From: Syntrophomonas sp.
GTDB taxonomy: Bacteria > Bacillota > Syntrophomonadia > Syntrophomonadales > Syntrophomonadaceae
DNA: 64,000 nucleotides
Direction: 5' to 3'
Assembly (NCBI GenBank): GCA_016841425.1
Contig: JAENZE010000003.1
Location: 186,001 to 250,000, forward strand
A model generated the notes under the pieces. It searched no databases and was not told the origin of the DNA. It saw only the letters and a program-made list of their open reading frames with translations. Both the position numbers and the translations under genes were made by a program. The first letter of the stretch is position 1. Each line of letters begins with the position of its first letter. Positions 16,453 to 25,060 of the stretch are shown piece after piece.

Positions 16453-17643
16453 TTGAGTTCTAAGTTAAAATTCAGACTGGCATTAGTTTTATGTTGTGTT
16501 ATGATGATGTCTATTCTTGCAGGATGCGGCGGAGAAAAGCCTGCAGCGGAGGACCCGAGCAGCGAAGCATCCGGAGAAGTAATCAAGCTGGGGTTTTTGG
16601 GAGCCCTGACCGGATCAGTAGCCAACTATGGTATTCCGGGCAAAAAAGGAATGGAAATGGCTATTGAAGAGATTAACGCTAACGGTGGTATACTGGGCCA
16701 TCAGGTAGAAGGTGTGTATGATGACAATAAAGGGGAAACAACTGATATTTCAGCCATTGCCAAGAAATATATAACCAGAGATAAAGTTGTAGCCATGGTA
16801 GGAGACCCCTGTACGGGACTTACCAAAGTTGCCGGGCAGATAGCTCAGGACAACGAAGTAGTTATAATTTCAGCTGGAGCAACCGGCACCGGGGTAGTCG
16901 AAATAGGAGATTATGTATTCCGCAACACCCTCTTGGATGCATTTGCCGCCCCCGCAGTAGTGGACTGGATGATCACGGAAAAAGGATGGAAGAATATTGC
17001 CATAATCACTTCTCTCAATAATGGTTATAGTACAGCTTTAACCCCGGTATTTAAAGATGCTATCACTGCTAAAGAAGGTAACATTGTACTGGATGAAAGC
17101 ATAAATGACGGTGAAACTGATTTCACGGCGCAGGTTACCAAGCTAAAAAATGCTGGAGCAGACGTACTGGTATTCACCGGCTATTACACGGAAGCTGCCC
17201 TGATAATGAACGAGGTCCAAAAGCAGAATTTTGATATGGTTCTGGTGGGCGGCGATGGACTGTATGGACAGGATTTAGCAGCTCTGGGACAAAGCGCGGT
17301 GGAAGAAAAAGTAATATTCTATTGCGGATTTTCCAGTGACCAGCCCAGTGATGAAACAGCAGCGTTCCTGGAAGCCTACCGGGCAAAATATGACGAAGAC
17401 CCGGATATGTTCTCTGCTCAATACTATGATGCAGTTTATATTTTGAAAAAAGCTATGGAAGATGCTGACAGCATAGATCCCAAAGTATTCAAAACTCAAT
17501 TGGCCAAACTCGCTGACTATCCTGGTGTATCTGGTATTACTACTATAGGCCCGGATCGTGAACCCAGGAAGAGTCCAGTTTGTCTGATTACCATCAAAGA
17601 TGGACAATTTGCTCTATTAGAAAAAATTCCTGTAAATCTATAA
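16453..17643 (+). CDS. Branched-chain amino-acid ABC transporter substrate-binding lipoprotein
   Basis: A 396-residue Liv/LivK-type periplasmic-binding protein anchored as a lipoprotein. TTG 16453 is chosen because AAGGAGGAGAAAGG lies just upstream and the product then begins with a short basic region, a hydrophobic stretch and the lipobox ILAGC (Cys near residue 26). The mature part starts IKLGFLGALTGSVANYG and keeps the family's hinge and ligand segments. It precedes livH, livM and livG, so its product should deliver Leu/Ile/Val or a related acid to that permease. The ligand is inferred from the family. Confidence 0.9.
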   Translation: MSSKLKFRLALVLCCVMMMSILAGCGGEKPAAEDPSSEASGEVIKLGFLGALTGSVANYGIPGKKGMEMAIEEINANGGILGHQVEGVYDDNKGETTDISAIAKKYITRDKVVAMVGDPCTGLTKVAGQIAQDNEVVIISAGATGTGVVEIGDYVFRNTLLDAFAAPAVVDWMITEKGWKNIAIITSLNNGYSTALTPVFKDAITAKEGNIVLDESINDGETDFTAQVTKLKNAGADVLVFTGYYTEAALIMNEVQKQNFDMVLVGGDGLYGQDLAALGQSAVEEKVIFYCGFSSDQPSDETAAFLEAYRAKYDEDPDMFSAQYYDAVYILKKAMEDADSIDPKVFKTQLAKLADYPGVSGITTIGPDREPRKSPVCLITIKDGQFALLEKIPVNL

Positions 17644-17655
17644 TAAATTAGAGCG

Positions 17656-17863
17656 TTTATGGCCCGCCTGATGCAGGCGGGCCCAGATTGTCGACAAAGT
17701 CGGCAAGATGACAGGCCGATGACAGAAGCGAAGATCAAGGCATGAGAAAAGCCTGCGATTGAGGCGTACCTGAGTACTTTGATTGAGCGGGCTTTTTGAA
17801 ATAACGCAGATATTCACTTCTGTCATCGGTCTGGGCCCGCCTGAGGCACGCGGGCGGGCCATA
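17656..17863. repeat. Long palindromic repeat with terminator-like core
   Basis: Between livJ and livH lies an imperfect palindrome about 208 bp long. The ends (TATGGCCCGCC on the left, GGCGGGCCATA on the right) are inverted copies, followed inward by matching GGCGGGCCCAGA and CCGATGACAGAAG elements. The left arm has an extra segment with GTCGACAAAGTCGGCAAG. In the core, AAAAGCCTGC (17747-17756) pairs with GCGGGCTTTT (17787-17796), giving an intrinsic-terminator shape with an inner GTAC-CTGA-GTAC hairpin. A partial relative lies at 53311-53370. It could damp read-through from livJ into livHMG. Confidence 0.65.
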
Positions 17864-17945
17864 TATTATACTGTCCAGAGTTTAGTGCAGGTTTCAGACG
17901 TGTATTAAATTGTGAACAGTTTGGATGGACCAGAGGAGGCAGCTT

Positions 17946-18821
17946 ATGTTTATAGAACAACTTGTCAATGGACTGACCCTGGGCAGTACCTATGCATTAA
18001 TCGCACTGGGTTATACCATGGTCTATGGGATTATTCAGCTTATCAATTTTGCCCATGGGGAAATATATATGTTTGGTGCCTTTGCTGGACTGCTTCTGGT
18101 TAGTGTTTTCGGGGTTAATATTTTTATTGCTCTTATTGGAGCTATGCTCTTTTGTATGCTCCTGGGCATGCTGATAGAAAGAGTAGCTTATCGTCCTATC
18201 AGGGGTAAATCTTCACGATTGTCTGCCTTAATCAGTGCAATCGGGGTATCTATTTTCCTATCTACCTTGATGGCCTTATTTAGAGGAACCAACACCACCC
18301 GTTATCCTGAAATAATAACCATACACACTTATCATCTGGGCTCGTTGGATCTTTCTTCACTGCAGATAATTATTCTGGTAGTGTCAGCTCTGTTGATGGT
18401 GGGATTACAGTTGATGATACACAAGACCAGGATGGGAAAGGCTATGCGTGCATGCTCTCAGGATCTGGATGCGGCTTCCCTTATGGGTATCAATGCTAAT
18501 CGGATTATTTCTTATACATTTGCTATAGGTTCAGCCCTGGCTGCCGCAGGCGGGGTTATGGTCGGAATTTACTACAATGCGGTATGGCCGTATATGGGCA
18601 TGATGGCGGGGCTGAAAGCTTTTTCAGCAGCGGTTCTGGGAGGAATCGGTTCCATACCAGGAGCTATGATAGGTGGCCTCACTCTGGGAGTATTGGAGAT
18701 ACTAGGGGTGGCATATCTGTCATCTTCCTACAAAGATGCCATTGCCTTCGGGATATTAATACTGGTGTTGATTTTAAGACCTCAGGGGATAATGGGCAAA
18801 AAGATTACTAAGAAGGTATAG
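17946..18821 (+). CDS. livH: Branched-chain amino-acid ABC transporter permease
   Basis: A 291-residue permease with about eight membrane helices. ATG 17946 has GAGGAGG six bases upstream. The start FIEQLVNGLTLGSTYALIALGYT, the segment GIIQLINFAHGEI and the coupling loop GKAMRACSQDLDAASLMGIN, with VLGGIGSIPGA later, identify LivH. It pairs with LivM (next gene) to form the channel. The stop is five bases before the livM start. Confidence 0.92.
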   Translation: MFIEQLVNGLTLGSTYALIALGYTMVYGIIQLINFAHGEIYMFGAFAGLLLVSVFGVNIFIALIGAMLFCMLLGMLIERVAYRPIRGKSSRLSALISAIGVSIFLSTLMALFRGTNTTRYPEIITIHTYHLGSLDLSSLQIIILVVSALLMVGLQLMIHKTRMGKAMRACSQDLDAASLMGINANRIISYTFAIGSALAAAGGVMVGIYYNAVWPYMGMMAGLKAFSAAVLGGIGSIPGAMIGGLTLGVLEILGVAYLSSSYKDAIAFGILILVLILRPQGIMGKKITKKV

Positions 18822-18825
18822 GTGA

Positions 18826-19719
18826 ATGGTAATGGACGCAGTATTATCACAGTATATTGATGCATACTATCTCCACATAATGGTATTGATAGGGATTAAT
18901 ATTATTCTGGCTCTTGGCTTGAACATTACCACCGGGGTAACTGGCCAGCTTTCAATGGGGCACGCTGGGTTTATGAGCATAGGGGCCTATACCGCAGCAA
19001 TCATGTCCATACACTTGGGAATGCCGTTCTGGGCTGCATTATTAGGCGGGGCTACAGCCGCAGCCGGGTTTGGTTTTTTGTTAGGATTACCTACCCTGCG
19101 CCTGGAAGGAGATTATTTGGCTATGGTCACTATAGGGTTTGCGGAAATAATACGGGTATTCTTTCTGAATTTTGAGCCGGGCGGCAAGGCGGTAGGACTG
19201 TCAGGTATTCCTGAACACACTACCTTCTCTCTGGTATGGCTGTTGGCTATTATAGTTATAGTGCTTAATGTTAAATTGCTTAATTCTCGGATTGGCAGGT
19301 CTTTTTATGCTATAAGGGAAAATGAGATAGCTGCTGAAGCCGCTGGGATTAACACAACCCGGCTAAAAGTACTTTCTTTTATGGTTGGTTCATTTTTGGC
19401 CGGTCTGGGCGGAGGATTGTATGCTCATTATATGACTTATATAGCCCCCCAGGATTTTGGGTTTATGAAGTCTATTGAATTTCTCAACATGGTAGTACTG
19501 GGTGGTATGGGAAGTATTCCTGGAACTATACTGGGTACGGTAGTTTTAACTATAGCTCCGGAAATGCTCAGGATAGTTGCGGAATACCGGTTGCTGTTCT
19601 ATGGCGGCATGCTGGTATTATTAATGATATTCAGACCTAACGGACTGCTGGGAGATGTTCGATGGTATGATATAAAAAAACGCTGGTTTGGTAAAGAGGT
19701 GAAGACATGGGAATCCTGA
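18826..19719 (+). CDS. livM: Branched-chain amino-acid ABC transporter permease
   Basis: A 297-residue permease. The motifs NITTGVTGQLSMGHAGFMSIGAY, LRLEGDYLAMVTIGFAEIIR and the coupling loop GRSFYAIRENEIAAEAAGIN, followed by VLGGMGSIPGT, are those of LivM. Two ATG codons (18826 and 18832) are both possible starts. It overlaps livG by 13 bases, which implies coupled translation. Confidence 0.92.
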   Translation: MVMDAVLSQYIDAYYLHIMVLIGINIILALGLNITTGVTGQLSMGHAGFMSIGAYTAAIMSIHLGMPFWAALLGGATAAAGFGFLLGLPTLRLEGDYLAMVTIGFAEIIRVFFLNFEPGGKAVGLSGIPEHTTFSLVWLLAIIVIVLNVKLLNSRIGRSFYAIRENEIAAEAAGINTTRLKVLSFMVGSFLAGLGGGLYAHYMTYIAPQDFGFMKSIEFLNMVVLGGMGSIPGTILGTVVLTIAPEMLRIVAEYRLLFYGGMLVLLMIFRPNGLLGDVRWYDIKKRWFGKEVKTWES

Positions 19720-20471
19720 CCCTGGAAGGAGTTAGCCAGGAATTCGGGGGCTTACTTGCCCTGGATGACATCAGCCTGAATGTAGAAGAAGAAAAAATAT
19801 TTGGCATAATCGGTCCCAATGGGGCGGGAAAGACCACTTTGTTTAATATTATTACCGGTATTTATACCCCTACTGCTGGGAAGGTGAAATATAAAGAGAC
19901 TCATATTAATGGTGCGCCACCGTGCGATGTCGCCCGTATGGGTATAGGTCGGACCTTCCAAAATATTCGTCTGTTCAGCAAACTATCAGTTTTGGATAAT
20001 GTTAAGGTAGGGTGCCACGGGGTAACCAGAGCTGGATTTTTCCACGCTTTGCTGGGATTGCCTGCGGAACGCATGGAAGAAAAGGAAATAACCCTCAGGT
20101 CGTGTAAACTCCTGGAGATGGTGGGTTTATACGAGAAAAGGATGGAGTACGCTGATAATCTTGCTTATGGGGAACAGAGGAAACTGGAGATTGCACGTGC
20201 CCTGGCTCTGAAGCCATCCCTGCTTTTATTGGATGAACCGGCCGCGGGGATGAATACGTCTGAAAAGGTAAATCTAATGGAATTTATAAAAGAAATAAGA
20301 GATAACGAAAACCTTACCATTTTGCTGGTTGAACATGATATGAATGTAGTAATGAATATTTGCGAACAGATTGCAGTATTGGACTATGGGAGAAAAATAG
20401 CGGATGGTCCGCCAGAAGAAGTGAAGAATGATGAAAGAGTCATCCAGTCTTATCTGGGTGCTGAAGCATGA
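19707..20471 (+). CDS. livG: Branched-chain amino-acid ABC transporter ATPase
   Basis: A 254-residue ABC ATPase with Walker A GPNGAGKTT (about residues 35-43), a signature region AYGEQRKLEIARALA, Walker B LLLLDEPAAGMN and the LVEHDMNVVM switch. The insert around GRTFQNIRLFSKLSV and the EPAAGMN ending are typical of LivG rather than LivF. A LivF gene normally follows; here the next gene is an EamA permease. Either LivF is encoded elsewhere or LivG works as a homodimer. Confidence 0.9.
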   Translation: MGILTLEGVSQEFGGLLALDDISLNVEEEKIFGIIGPNGAGKTTLFNIITGIYTPTAGKVKYKETHINGAPPCDVARMGIGRTFQNIRLFSKLSVLDNVKVGCHGVTRAGFFHALLGLPAERMEEKEITLRSCKLLEMVGLYEKRMEYADNLAYGEQRKLEIARALALKPSLLLLDEPAAGMNTSEKVNLMEFIKEIRDNENLTILLVEHDMNVVMNICEQIAVLDYGRKIADGPPEEVKNDERVIQSYLGAEA

Positions 20472-21328
20472 ACCGCAGTAAGCTATATTTGGCCATAGCA
20501 TTTTCCATAGCCTGTATGTCTACAGCTTCGATAATGATTCGGATGTGTTCAGCTCCGCCTCTGATAGTTGCCATGTACCGGGTCTTTTTTACGGCTATTC
20601 TAGCTGTTCCCTTTGGGAGGCGAAATTTCGCGGTGGGGTTGAAAAGTATTTCTATCCGCGACCTTATCTACATAGCCGGAGCTGGACTTTTCCTGGCTCT
20701 GCACTTCAGTTTCTGGATCACTTCCCTGGATTACACCAGCGTCTCCAGTTCAGTCCTTTTTACCAATTTGCAGGTCATCTTTGTATTGCTTTTCTCCATC
20801 TTTTTGCTTAGGGAAGAAGTTAACTGGAAAGCTATTGCTGGCATCCTGGTAGCACTGTTAGGCAGTTCTTTTATCGCTCATGGAGATTCACAGAATGGAC
20901 GGCTGCTGGGTGATATGATGGCACTTCTAAGCGGTCTGTTTGTAGCTGTATATATAATGGCCGGGCGGAAAGTGCGAGGACGGGTCGATGCGATGACCTA
21001 TACTTCGCTAGTATCAGGGGTGGCAGGTCTGGTACTCCTGCTAGCGTGTTTAATAAGCGGGCTGGACTTCTTCAGCTATCCGACTCTGGATTGGGTATAT
21101 TTTTTGTTATTAGCTTTGGGGCCTGGAATCGCCGGACATGGGATAATAATCTGGGCTTTAAAATATATAAAGGCTCCCGTGGTAGCTGTTTCCATTCTGG
21201 GGGAATCAGTGGGAGCCAGTATATTAGCCTATTTCATTTTTCACGAAACTCTCCTATGGTATCAATTGATAGGCGGATTACTAATTCTTGCTGGTATATA
21301 TACTGCTGCCATCCATGACAATTCATAA
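20468..21328 (+). CDS. EamA/DMT superfamily permease
   Basis: A 286-residue protein with about ten membrane helices made of two EamA repeats; the second repeat begins near residue 147 (LLGDMMALLSGLFVAVYIMAGRKVRGR). The four-base ATGA overlap with livG puts it in the Liv operon, in the position usually held by livF. EamA carriers often export amino acids and metabolites, so uptake and efflux of related compounds may be co-regulated. The substrate is inferred only from context. Confidence 0.85.
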   Translation: MNRSKLYLAIAFSIACMSTASIMIRMCSAPPLIVAMYRVFFTAILAVPFGRRNFAVGLKSISIRDLIYIAGAGLFLALHFSFWITSLDYTSVSSSVLFTNLQVIFVLLFSIFLLREEVNWKAIAGILVALLGSSFIAHGDSQNGRLLGDMMALLSGLFVAVYIMAGRKVRGRVDAMTYTSLVSGVAGLVLLLACLISGLDFFSYPTLDWVYFLLLALGPGIAGHGIIIWALKYIKAPVVAVSILGESVGASILAYFIFHETLLWYQLIGGLLILAGIYTAAIHDNS

Positions 21329-21370
21329 TGGCAAGAGCTGTTCATTTGGATTACAGGCAATAGTGCTGTT

Positions 21371-22360
21371 TTACTCATAAAGCTTCAGCCAGCTTAGTTT
21401 AGGGAAATAATGAGCAACTATTTCCTGGGCGGTATTGTCCTGTTCAGACATCAGTTTGGCTCCCCATTGTTCCATGCCAACCCCGTGGCCCCAGCCGCTC
21501 CCCTCGAAAACGATATTCTCCCCTTTCGCTTTAATGCTCTTGAAACTAGTGGAATAAAGACGATCAAATCCTACCTCTTCTCTTAGATCTACTGCTGCAA
21601 TTGAAGCTCCTCCAGCAGTTATAGTGAGAGCCCGGCCAGAAGGTCCTTTTTCAGCCACTTTAATATCGTTCAGGTTACCTGCCTGGGCTCCCATGATGCT
21701 TTTTATTTTGCTTTTAGGTACTGTCACCGTCCAGGTGCGATATTTTTGTGGTGCGATACTTATGCCGTTAGTATCTACTGGAACTAAATATCCGGCTTTG
21801 TCTTTTAGCTTAGGAAATCCTTCTGCTATGCTGGCTGTTTTATCAGTGGATACGGAATGAAACAGGGCATAGGCAAACTTACCATTATAGGTCAGCACCT
21901 CACCCCGGGTTTCTTCTACCGCTTTGGATATTCGTTCAGTGATAGCTTTCTCATTATAAGCTTGAAATTCTGTATGCTCGTCACTGGCGTCGGTATTGTG
22001 CTTGCCGCGGGTGCCGTTTTCATATTCGAGCAGGGCTAAAGTATTAGTTCGGGCGACTATGGCTTGTGCCTTGAGAGCTTCCATGGGAAATTTGTCTCCT
22101 ATTTCAGCCGCCACCACTCCTTTAATATATTCCTCCAGCTTAAGCTTCTGCGTGGCACCGCTGCTCTTACGATATAGACTTATAGTTGGTTCTCCCTGCC
22201 GGTATTTTTCTACCTCATCAGCAAGATTGCTTGTATCCTGCTTGGGCAGCTCAGGCTTCTGCTCGGCATTCTTTTGAGTATCACCGCAACCTGCAACAGC
22301 AGTTAATAAAATTATCAAGGTCAGCAGGATAGACCAGTAAATTTTGTATTTATTTATCAA
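21371..22360 (-). CDS. SpoIID/LytB domain lipoprotein
   Basis: A 329-residue protein with TTG start (AGGGGTG eight bases upstream), a lipoprotein signal peptide and lipobox VAGC (Cys near residue 25). The SpoIID domain follows: the catalytic-type segment AAEIGDKFPMEALKAQAIVARTN near residue 90 and the C-terminal GSGWGHGVGMEQWGA. SpoIID enzymes are peptidoglycan lytic transglycosylases acting during spore engulfment; close relatives act in vegetative cells. The lipid anchor differs from the membrane helix of B. subtilis SpoIID. No other sporulation gene adjoins it. Confidence 0.85.
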   Translation of the reverse strand: MINKYKIYWSILLTLIILLTAVAGCGDTQKNAEQKPELPKQDTSNLADEVEKYRQGEPTISLYRKSSGATQKLKLEEYIKGVVAAEIGDKFPMEALKAQAIVARTNTLALLEYENGTRGKHNTDASDEHTEFQAYNEKAITERISKAVEETRGEVLTYNGKFAYALFHSVSTDKTASIAEGFPKLKDKAGYLVPVDTNGISIAPQKYRTWTVTVPKSKIKSIMGAQAGNLNDIKVAEKGPSGRALTITAGGASIAAVDLREEVGFDRLYSTSFKSIKAKGENIVFEGSGWGHGVGMEQWGAKLMSEQDNTAQEIVAHYFPKLSWLKLYE

Positions 22361-22525
22361 CTATTTTCACCCCTATCGTTTTGATTGTAGTTTTTCCTGC
22401 TTTGCTGCTGTTATGTGTAACAGTATAAGGTATATAATATAATTCAAAATGAATATATAGCTGCGGAAGTATTTAGAGCAAACTACGCTAGTAGTTTTAT
22501 GTATAAGAGGGGGTTGTTGTTTTTA

Positions 22526-22984
22526 ATGCATATTGTGCTGGTAGGACCTGAAATACCTCATAATACTGGAAATATAGCTCGTACCTGTGCTCTGACCAGG
22601 ACTAAATTACATTTAGTAAAACCATTGGGTTTTTCTCTGGAGGACCGTTATTTGAAAAGAGCGGGCCTTGATTATTGGGATTTAGTGGATATCAAGGTCT
22701 GGGACGATTTTTTTCAATTCCTAGATACCGTTAAGGCAGGAAATTTGTACCTGGCCACCACTAAAGCTGGCAGGTACTATCACCAGATTAACTATAAGGC
22801 AGATGATGTGATAGTTTTTGGCTGTGAGACCAGAGGTTTGCCAGCCTCCATCCTGGAGCTTTTTCCCGACCACCAAATTCGGGTGCCTATGTTGGATATA
22901 GGTCGATCCTTAAACCTGGCCAATTCTGCAGCAATAATTTTATATGAAGCTTTAAGACAGCTGCAATATATTGGATTAAAATAA
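22526..22984 (+). CDS. trmL: tRNA (cytidine/uridine-34 2'-O)-methyltransferase TrmL
   Basis: A 152-residue SPOUT methyltransferase, which methylates the ribose of the wobble base of tRNA-Leu using S-adenosylmethionine. ATG 22526 gives the standard MHIVLVGPEIPHNTGNIARTC start; an ATG nine codons earlier is less typical. The knot motifs are FGCETRGLP and PMLDIGRSLNLANSAAIILYEALRQ. Length fits the short TrmL class. Confidence 0.92.
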   Translation: MHIVLVGPEIPHNTGNIARTCALTRTKLHLVKPLGFSLEDRYLKRAGLDYWDLVDIKVWDDFFQFLDTVKAGNLYLATTKAGRYYHQINYKADDVIVFGCETRGLPASILELFPDHQIRVPMLDIGRSLNLANSAAIILYEALRQLQYIGLK

Positions 22985-22997
22985 TTCCAGAAAAAAT

Positions 22998-23021
22998 AAA
23001 AACCCGAAAAAACGGGTTTTT
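22998..23021. terminator. Bidirectional terminator
   Basis: AAAAACCCG (22998-23006) and CGGGTTTTT (23013-23021) enclose six A. The hairpin serves both trmL on the plus strand and the ferredoxin gene converging from the minus strand. Confidence 0.85.
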
Positions 23022-23052
23022 GTGTGGGGTAATTGCTCGTTTTTATTTACCT

Positions 23053-23232
23053 TTATTTGTCATCGACAGGCTGAGGTGCTTCGACAGGACAAACATCAGC
23101 GCAGGACCCACAGTCAGTGCAGAGTTCAGGGTCGATTGTATAAATATCGTCTCCTTCACTTATTGCATCAACTGGGCATTCATCAACACATACACCGCAG
23201 GCTATGCATTCGTCATTAATTATGTAGGCCAT
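23053..23232 (-). CDS. Small 2[4Fe-4S] ferredoxin
   Basis: A 59-residue clostridial-type ferredoxin beginning MAYIINDECIACGVC. Two full CxxCxxCxxxCP motifs are present: Cys9, 12, 15, 19 and Cys38, 41, 44, 48. AAAGGAGG lies eight bases before the ATG. The gene is short enough to be missed by automatic calling with a 60-codon cutoff. Such ferredoxins are low-potential electron carriers for hydrogenases and bifurcating enzymes. It converges on trmL and has its own terminator. Confidence 0.95.
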   Translation of the reverse strand: MAYIINDECIACGVCVDECPVDAISEGDDIYTIDPELCTDCGSCADVCPVEAPQPVDDK

Positions 23233-23488
23233 TTAAATATCCTCCTTTGCTACAATTAAGCTAACTAGAATTATAATCAAGTAGATTTTCTTTGTCAATT
23301 TACAGAATTATAATATTTTTAAGTCAGATAAGTCCCTAAACTTCCATTGATTGTTATTTATATCTTTATAGGTTACAGACTTTGGATTACAATTCGATAT
23401 ATATAGAAAAAGAATAAAATATTGTTTGCCACTAATATTACTCTGGTATAGTATTTTATTGGACAAATGATAGAACAGGAGAGTCTAT

Positions 23489-24124
23489 ATGAGGTGTATA
23501 GTTCTTGCCAATGGTGAATACGGCGATCTGACATTTTATAAGAATGTGTTTAAGGACTGTGATATAGTGTTATGCGCTGATGGAGGGGCTAATTATGCTT
23601 ATCAATTAGGGGTCATCCCTGACTGTATTATTGGTGATATGGATTCAATAAATGAAAATATTATAGAATATTACACTTCCCGCGAGGTACCAATTAAGAA
23701 GTATCCACGCCGCAAGGATTTTACAGATATTCAGCTGGCTTTGTCTACAGCAGAAGAAATGGGAGCGCAGGAAATTATACTGCTGGGCACTCAAGGAAAG
23801 AGATTTGATCATAGCCTGAGCAATCTATACAGCGGTTTGGAATATGTAAAAAGAGGCATCAAGATTATTCATTATGGTCCTGAGTGTACAGTATACCTGG
23901 TATGCAACAAGATGTCGTTAGAGGGACGAACAGGAGATTTGGTGTCAGTGCTGCCGTTAGGCGGGGGTGCTGCAGGGGTCTACCTTAAAGACTTTGAATA
24001 TCCTCTGGAAAACGTGGTACTGGAGTGTGATAATCCTTATGCCGTATCAAATGTGCTGGCTGAAGATACCGCTCAGGTACAGTTAGAAAACGGTGTCCTC
24101 GCGGTTTTCCATTATCCAGGCTAA
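23489..24124 (+). CDS. thiN: Thiamine pyrophosphokinase
   Basis: A 211-residue protein that transfers diphosphate from ATP to thiamine. ADGGANYAYQLGVIPDCIIGDMDSI near residues 31-55, KYPRRKDFTDIQLAL (about 70-84) and GTQGKRFDHSLSNL (about 99-112) match the thiamine pyrophosphokinase catalytic domain, including the DxDS and KDxTD acidic residues that hold magnesium. The C-terminal domain (LVSVLPLGG, VLECDNPYAVSN) binds thiamine. A TATAGT element near 23447 may be its -10 box. Confidence 0.92.
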   Translation: MRCIVLANGEYGDLTFYKNVFKDCDIVLCADGGANYAYQLGVIPDCIIGDMDSINENIIEYYTSREVPIKKYPRRKDFTDIQLALSTAEEMGAQEIILLGTQGKRFDHSLSNLYSGLEYVKRGIKIIHYGPECTVYLVCNKMSLEGRTGDLVSVLPLGGGAAGVYLKDFEYPLENVVLECDNPYAVSNVLAEDTAQVQLENGVLAVFHYPG

Positions 24125-24217
24125 AATACCAGCCTTATCAACATCCTGCAGGTTGCGATAACATCAAATATGTTATACAGTTAATTTTAAGTTTACAAAT
24201 GCTTGGAGGCCTTGGAT

Positions 24218-25060
24218 TTGGATTTCAGTTTGCTGTCAGGGGTAATTGCCAGCCCCTGGGATATTATCCGTACTTTAATCGATATATCCATTGTGGCATA
24301 TGTATTTTACCGGATTCTTCGTCTAATAAGCGGGACTAGGGCCGAGCAGCTTCTTAAAGGGTTGGTGCTCCTTCTGGGGTTTTCTGTTATCATAAGTTAC
24401 TTAAATCTAACTATGGTGAAGTGGTTGATGGAGAAACTTTGGATAATTTTTGCTATAACGCTTCCCATAGTATTCCAGCCTGAACTCAGGAGACTTCTGG
24501 AACAGATTGGCAGAGGGAGTTTCTTTTCCACCCGCAAAATGTCAACCCTTCAGAATTCTGATATCATGATCCGCCATATAAGCGATGCTGCTGCAGTCTT
24601 ATCTCGTAATCGGGTTGGAGCTTTAATAATAATAACCCGTGAAACCGGTATAGGTGAGTATATGGAAAGTGGAACTGATCTTGATTCTCTTGTGTCTGCA
24701 GCCCTGCTGATCAATATTTTTGTTCCTAATTCCCCTCTGCACGACGGTGCTGTTGTTATATCCAGTCTTCGAATAGAAAAAGCCGGATGTTTTCTCCCCC
24801 TGAGTGATAATCCTTACCTGGATCCAGAACTTGGTACCCGTCATCGAGCAGGGGTTGGGATAACTGAGGTTTCAGATGCCATCGCGGTGATAGTATCGGA
24901 GGAAACTGGAGCCATATCAATTGCCAAAGAGGGCAAGCTGCAGCGACACCTGGATGATCGTAGTCTCAGGGATAATCTTACCGAGGAACTTGCGGTCGGG
25001 GTAGACTGGCGGACTAACCTTAAGAGGAGGTGGTTCCGTGAAGCAGAATCAGAGGGATAA
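24218..25060 (+). CDS. cdaA: Diadenylate cyclase
   Basis: A 280-residue membrane enzyme making cyclic di-AMP from two ATP. TTG 24218 is best placed (GGAGG eight bases upstream); earlier TTG codons overlap the site. Three N-terminal membrane helices occupy about residues 12-75, followed by the DAC domain with the catalytic DGA (HDGAVVISS) and RHR (GTRHRAGVGI) motifs. It heads the conserved cdaA-cdaR-glmM group that joins c-di-AMP signalling to cell-wall precursor synthesis in Firmicutes. Confidence 0.95.
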   Translation: MDFSLLSGVIASPWDIIRTLIDISIVAYVFYRILRLISGTRAEQLLKGLVLLLGFSVIISYLNLTMVKWLMEKLWIIFAITLPIVFQPELRRLLEQIGRGSFFSTRKMSTLQNSDIMIRHISDAAAVLSRNRVGALIIITRETGIGEYMESGTDLDSLVSAALLINIFVPNSPLHDGAVVISSLRIEKAGCFLPLSDNPYLDPELGTRHRAGVGITEVSDAIAVIVSEETGAISIAKEGKLQRHLDDRSLRDNLTEELAVGVDWRTNLKRRWFREAESEG

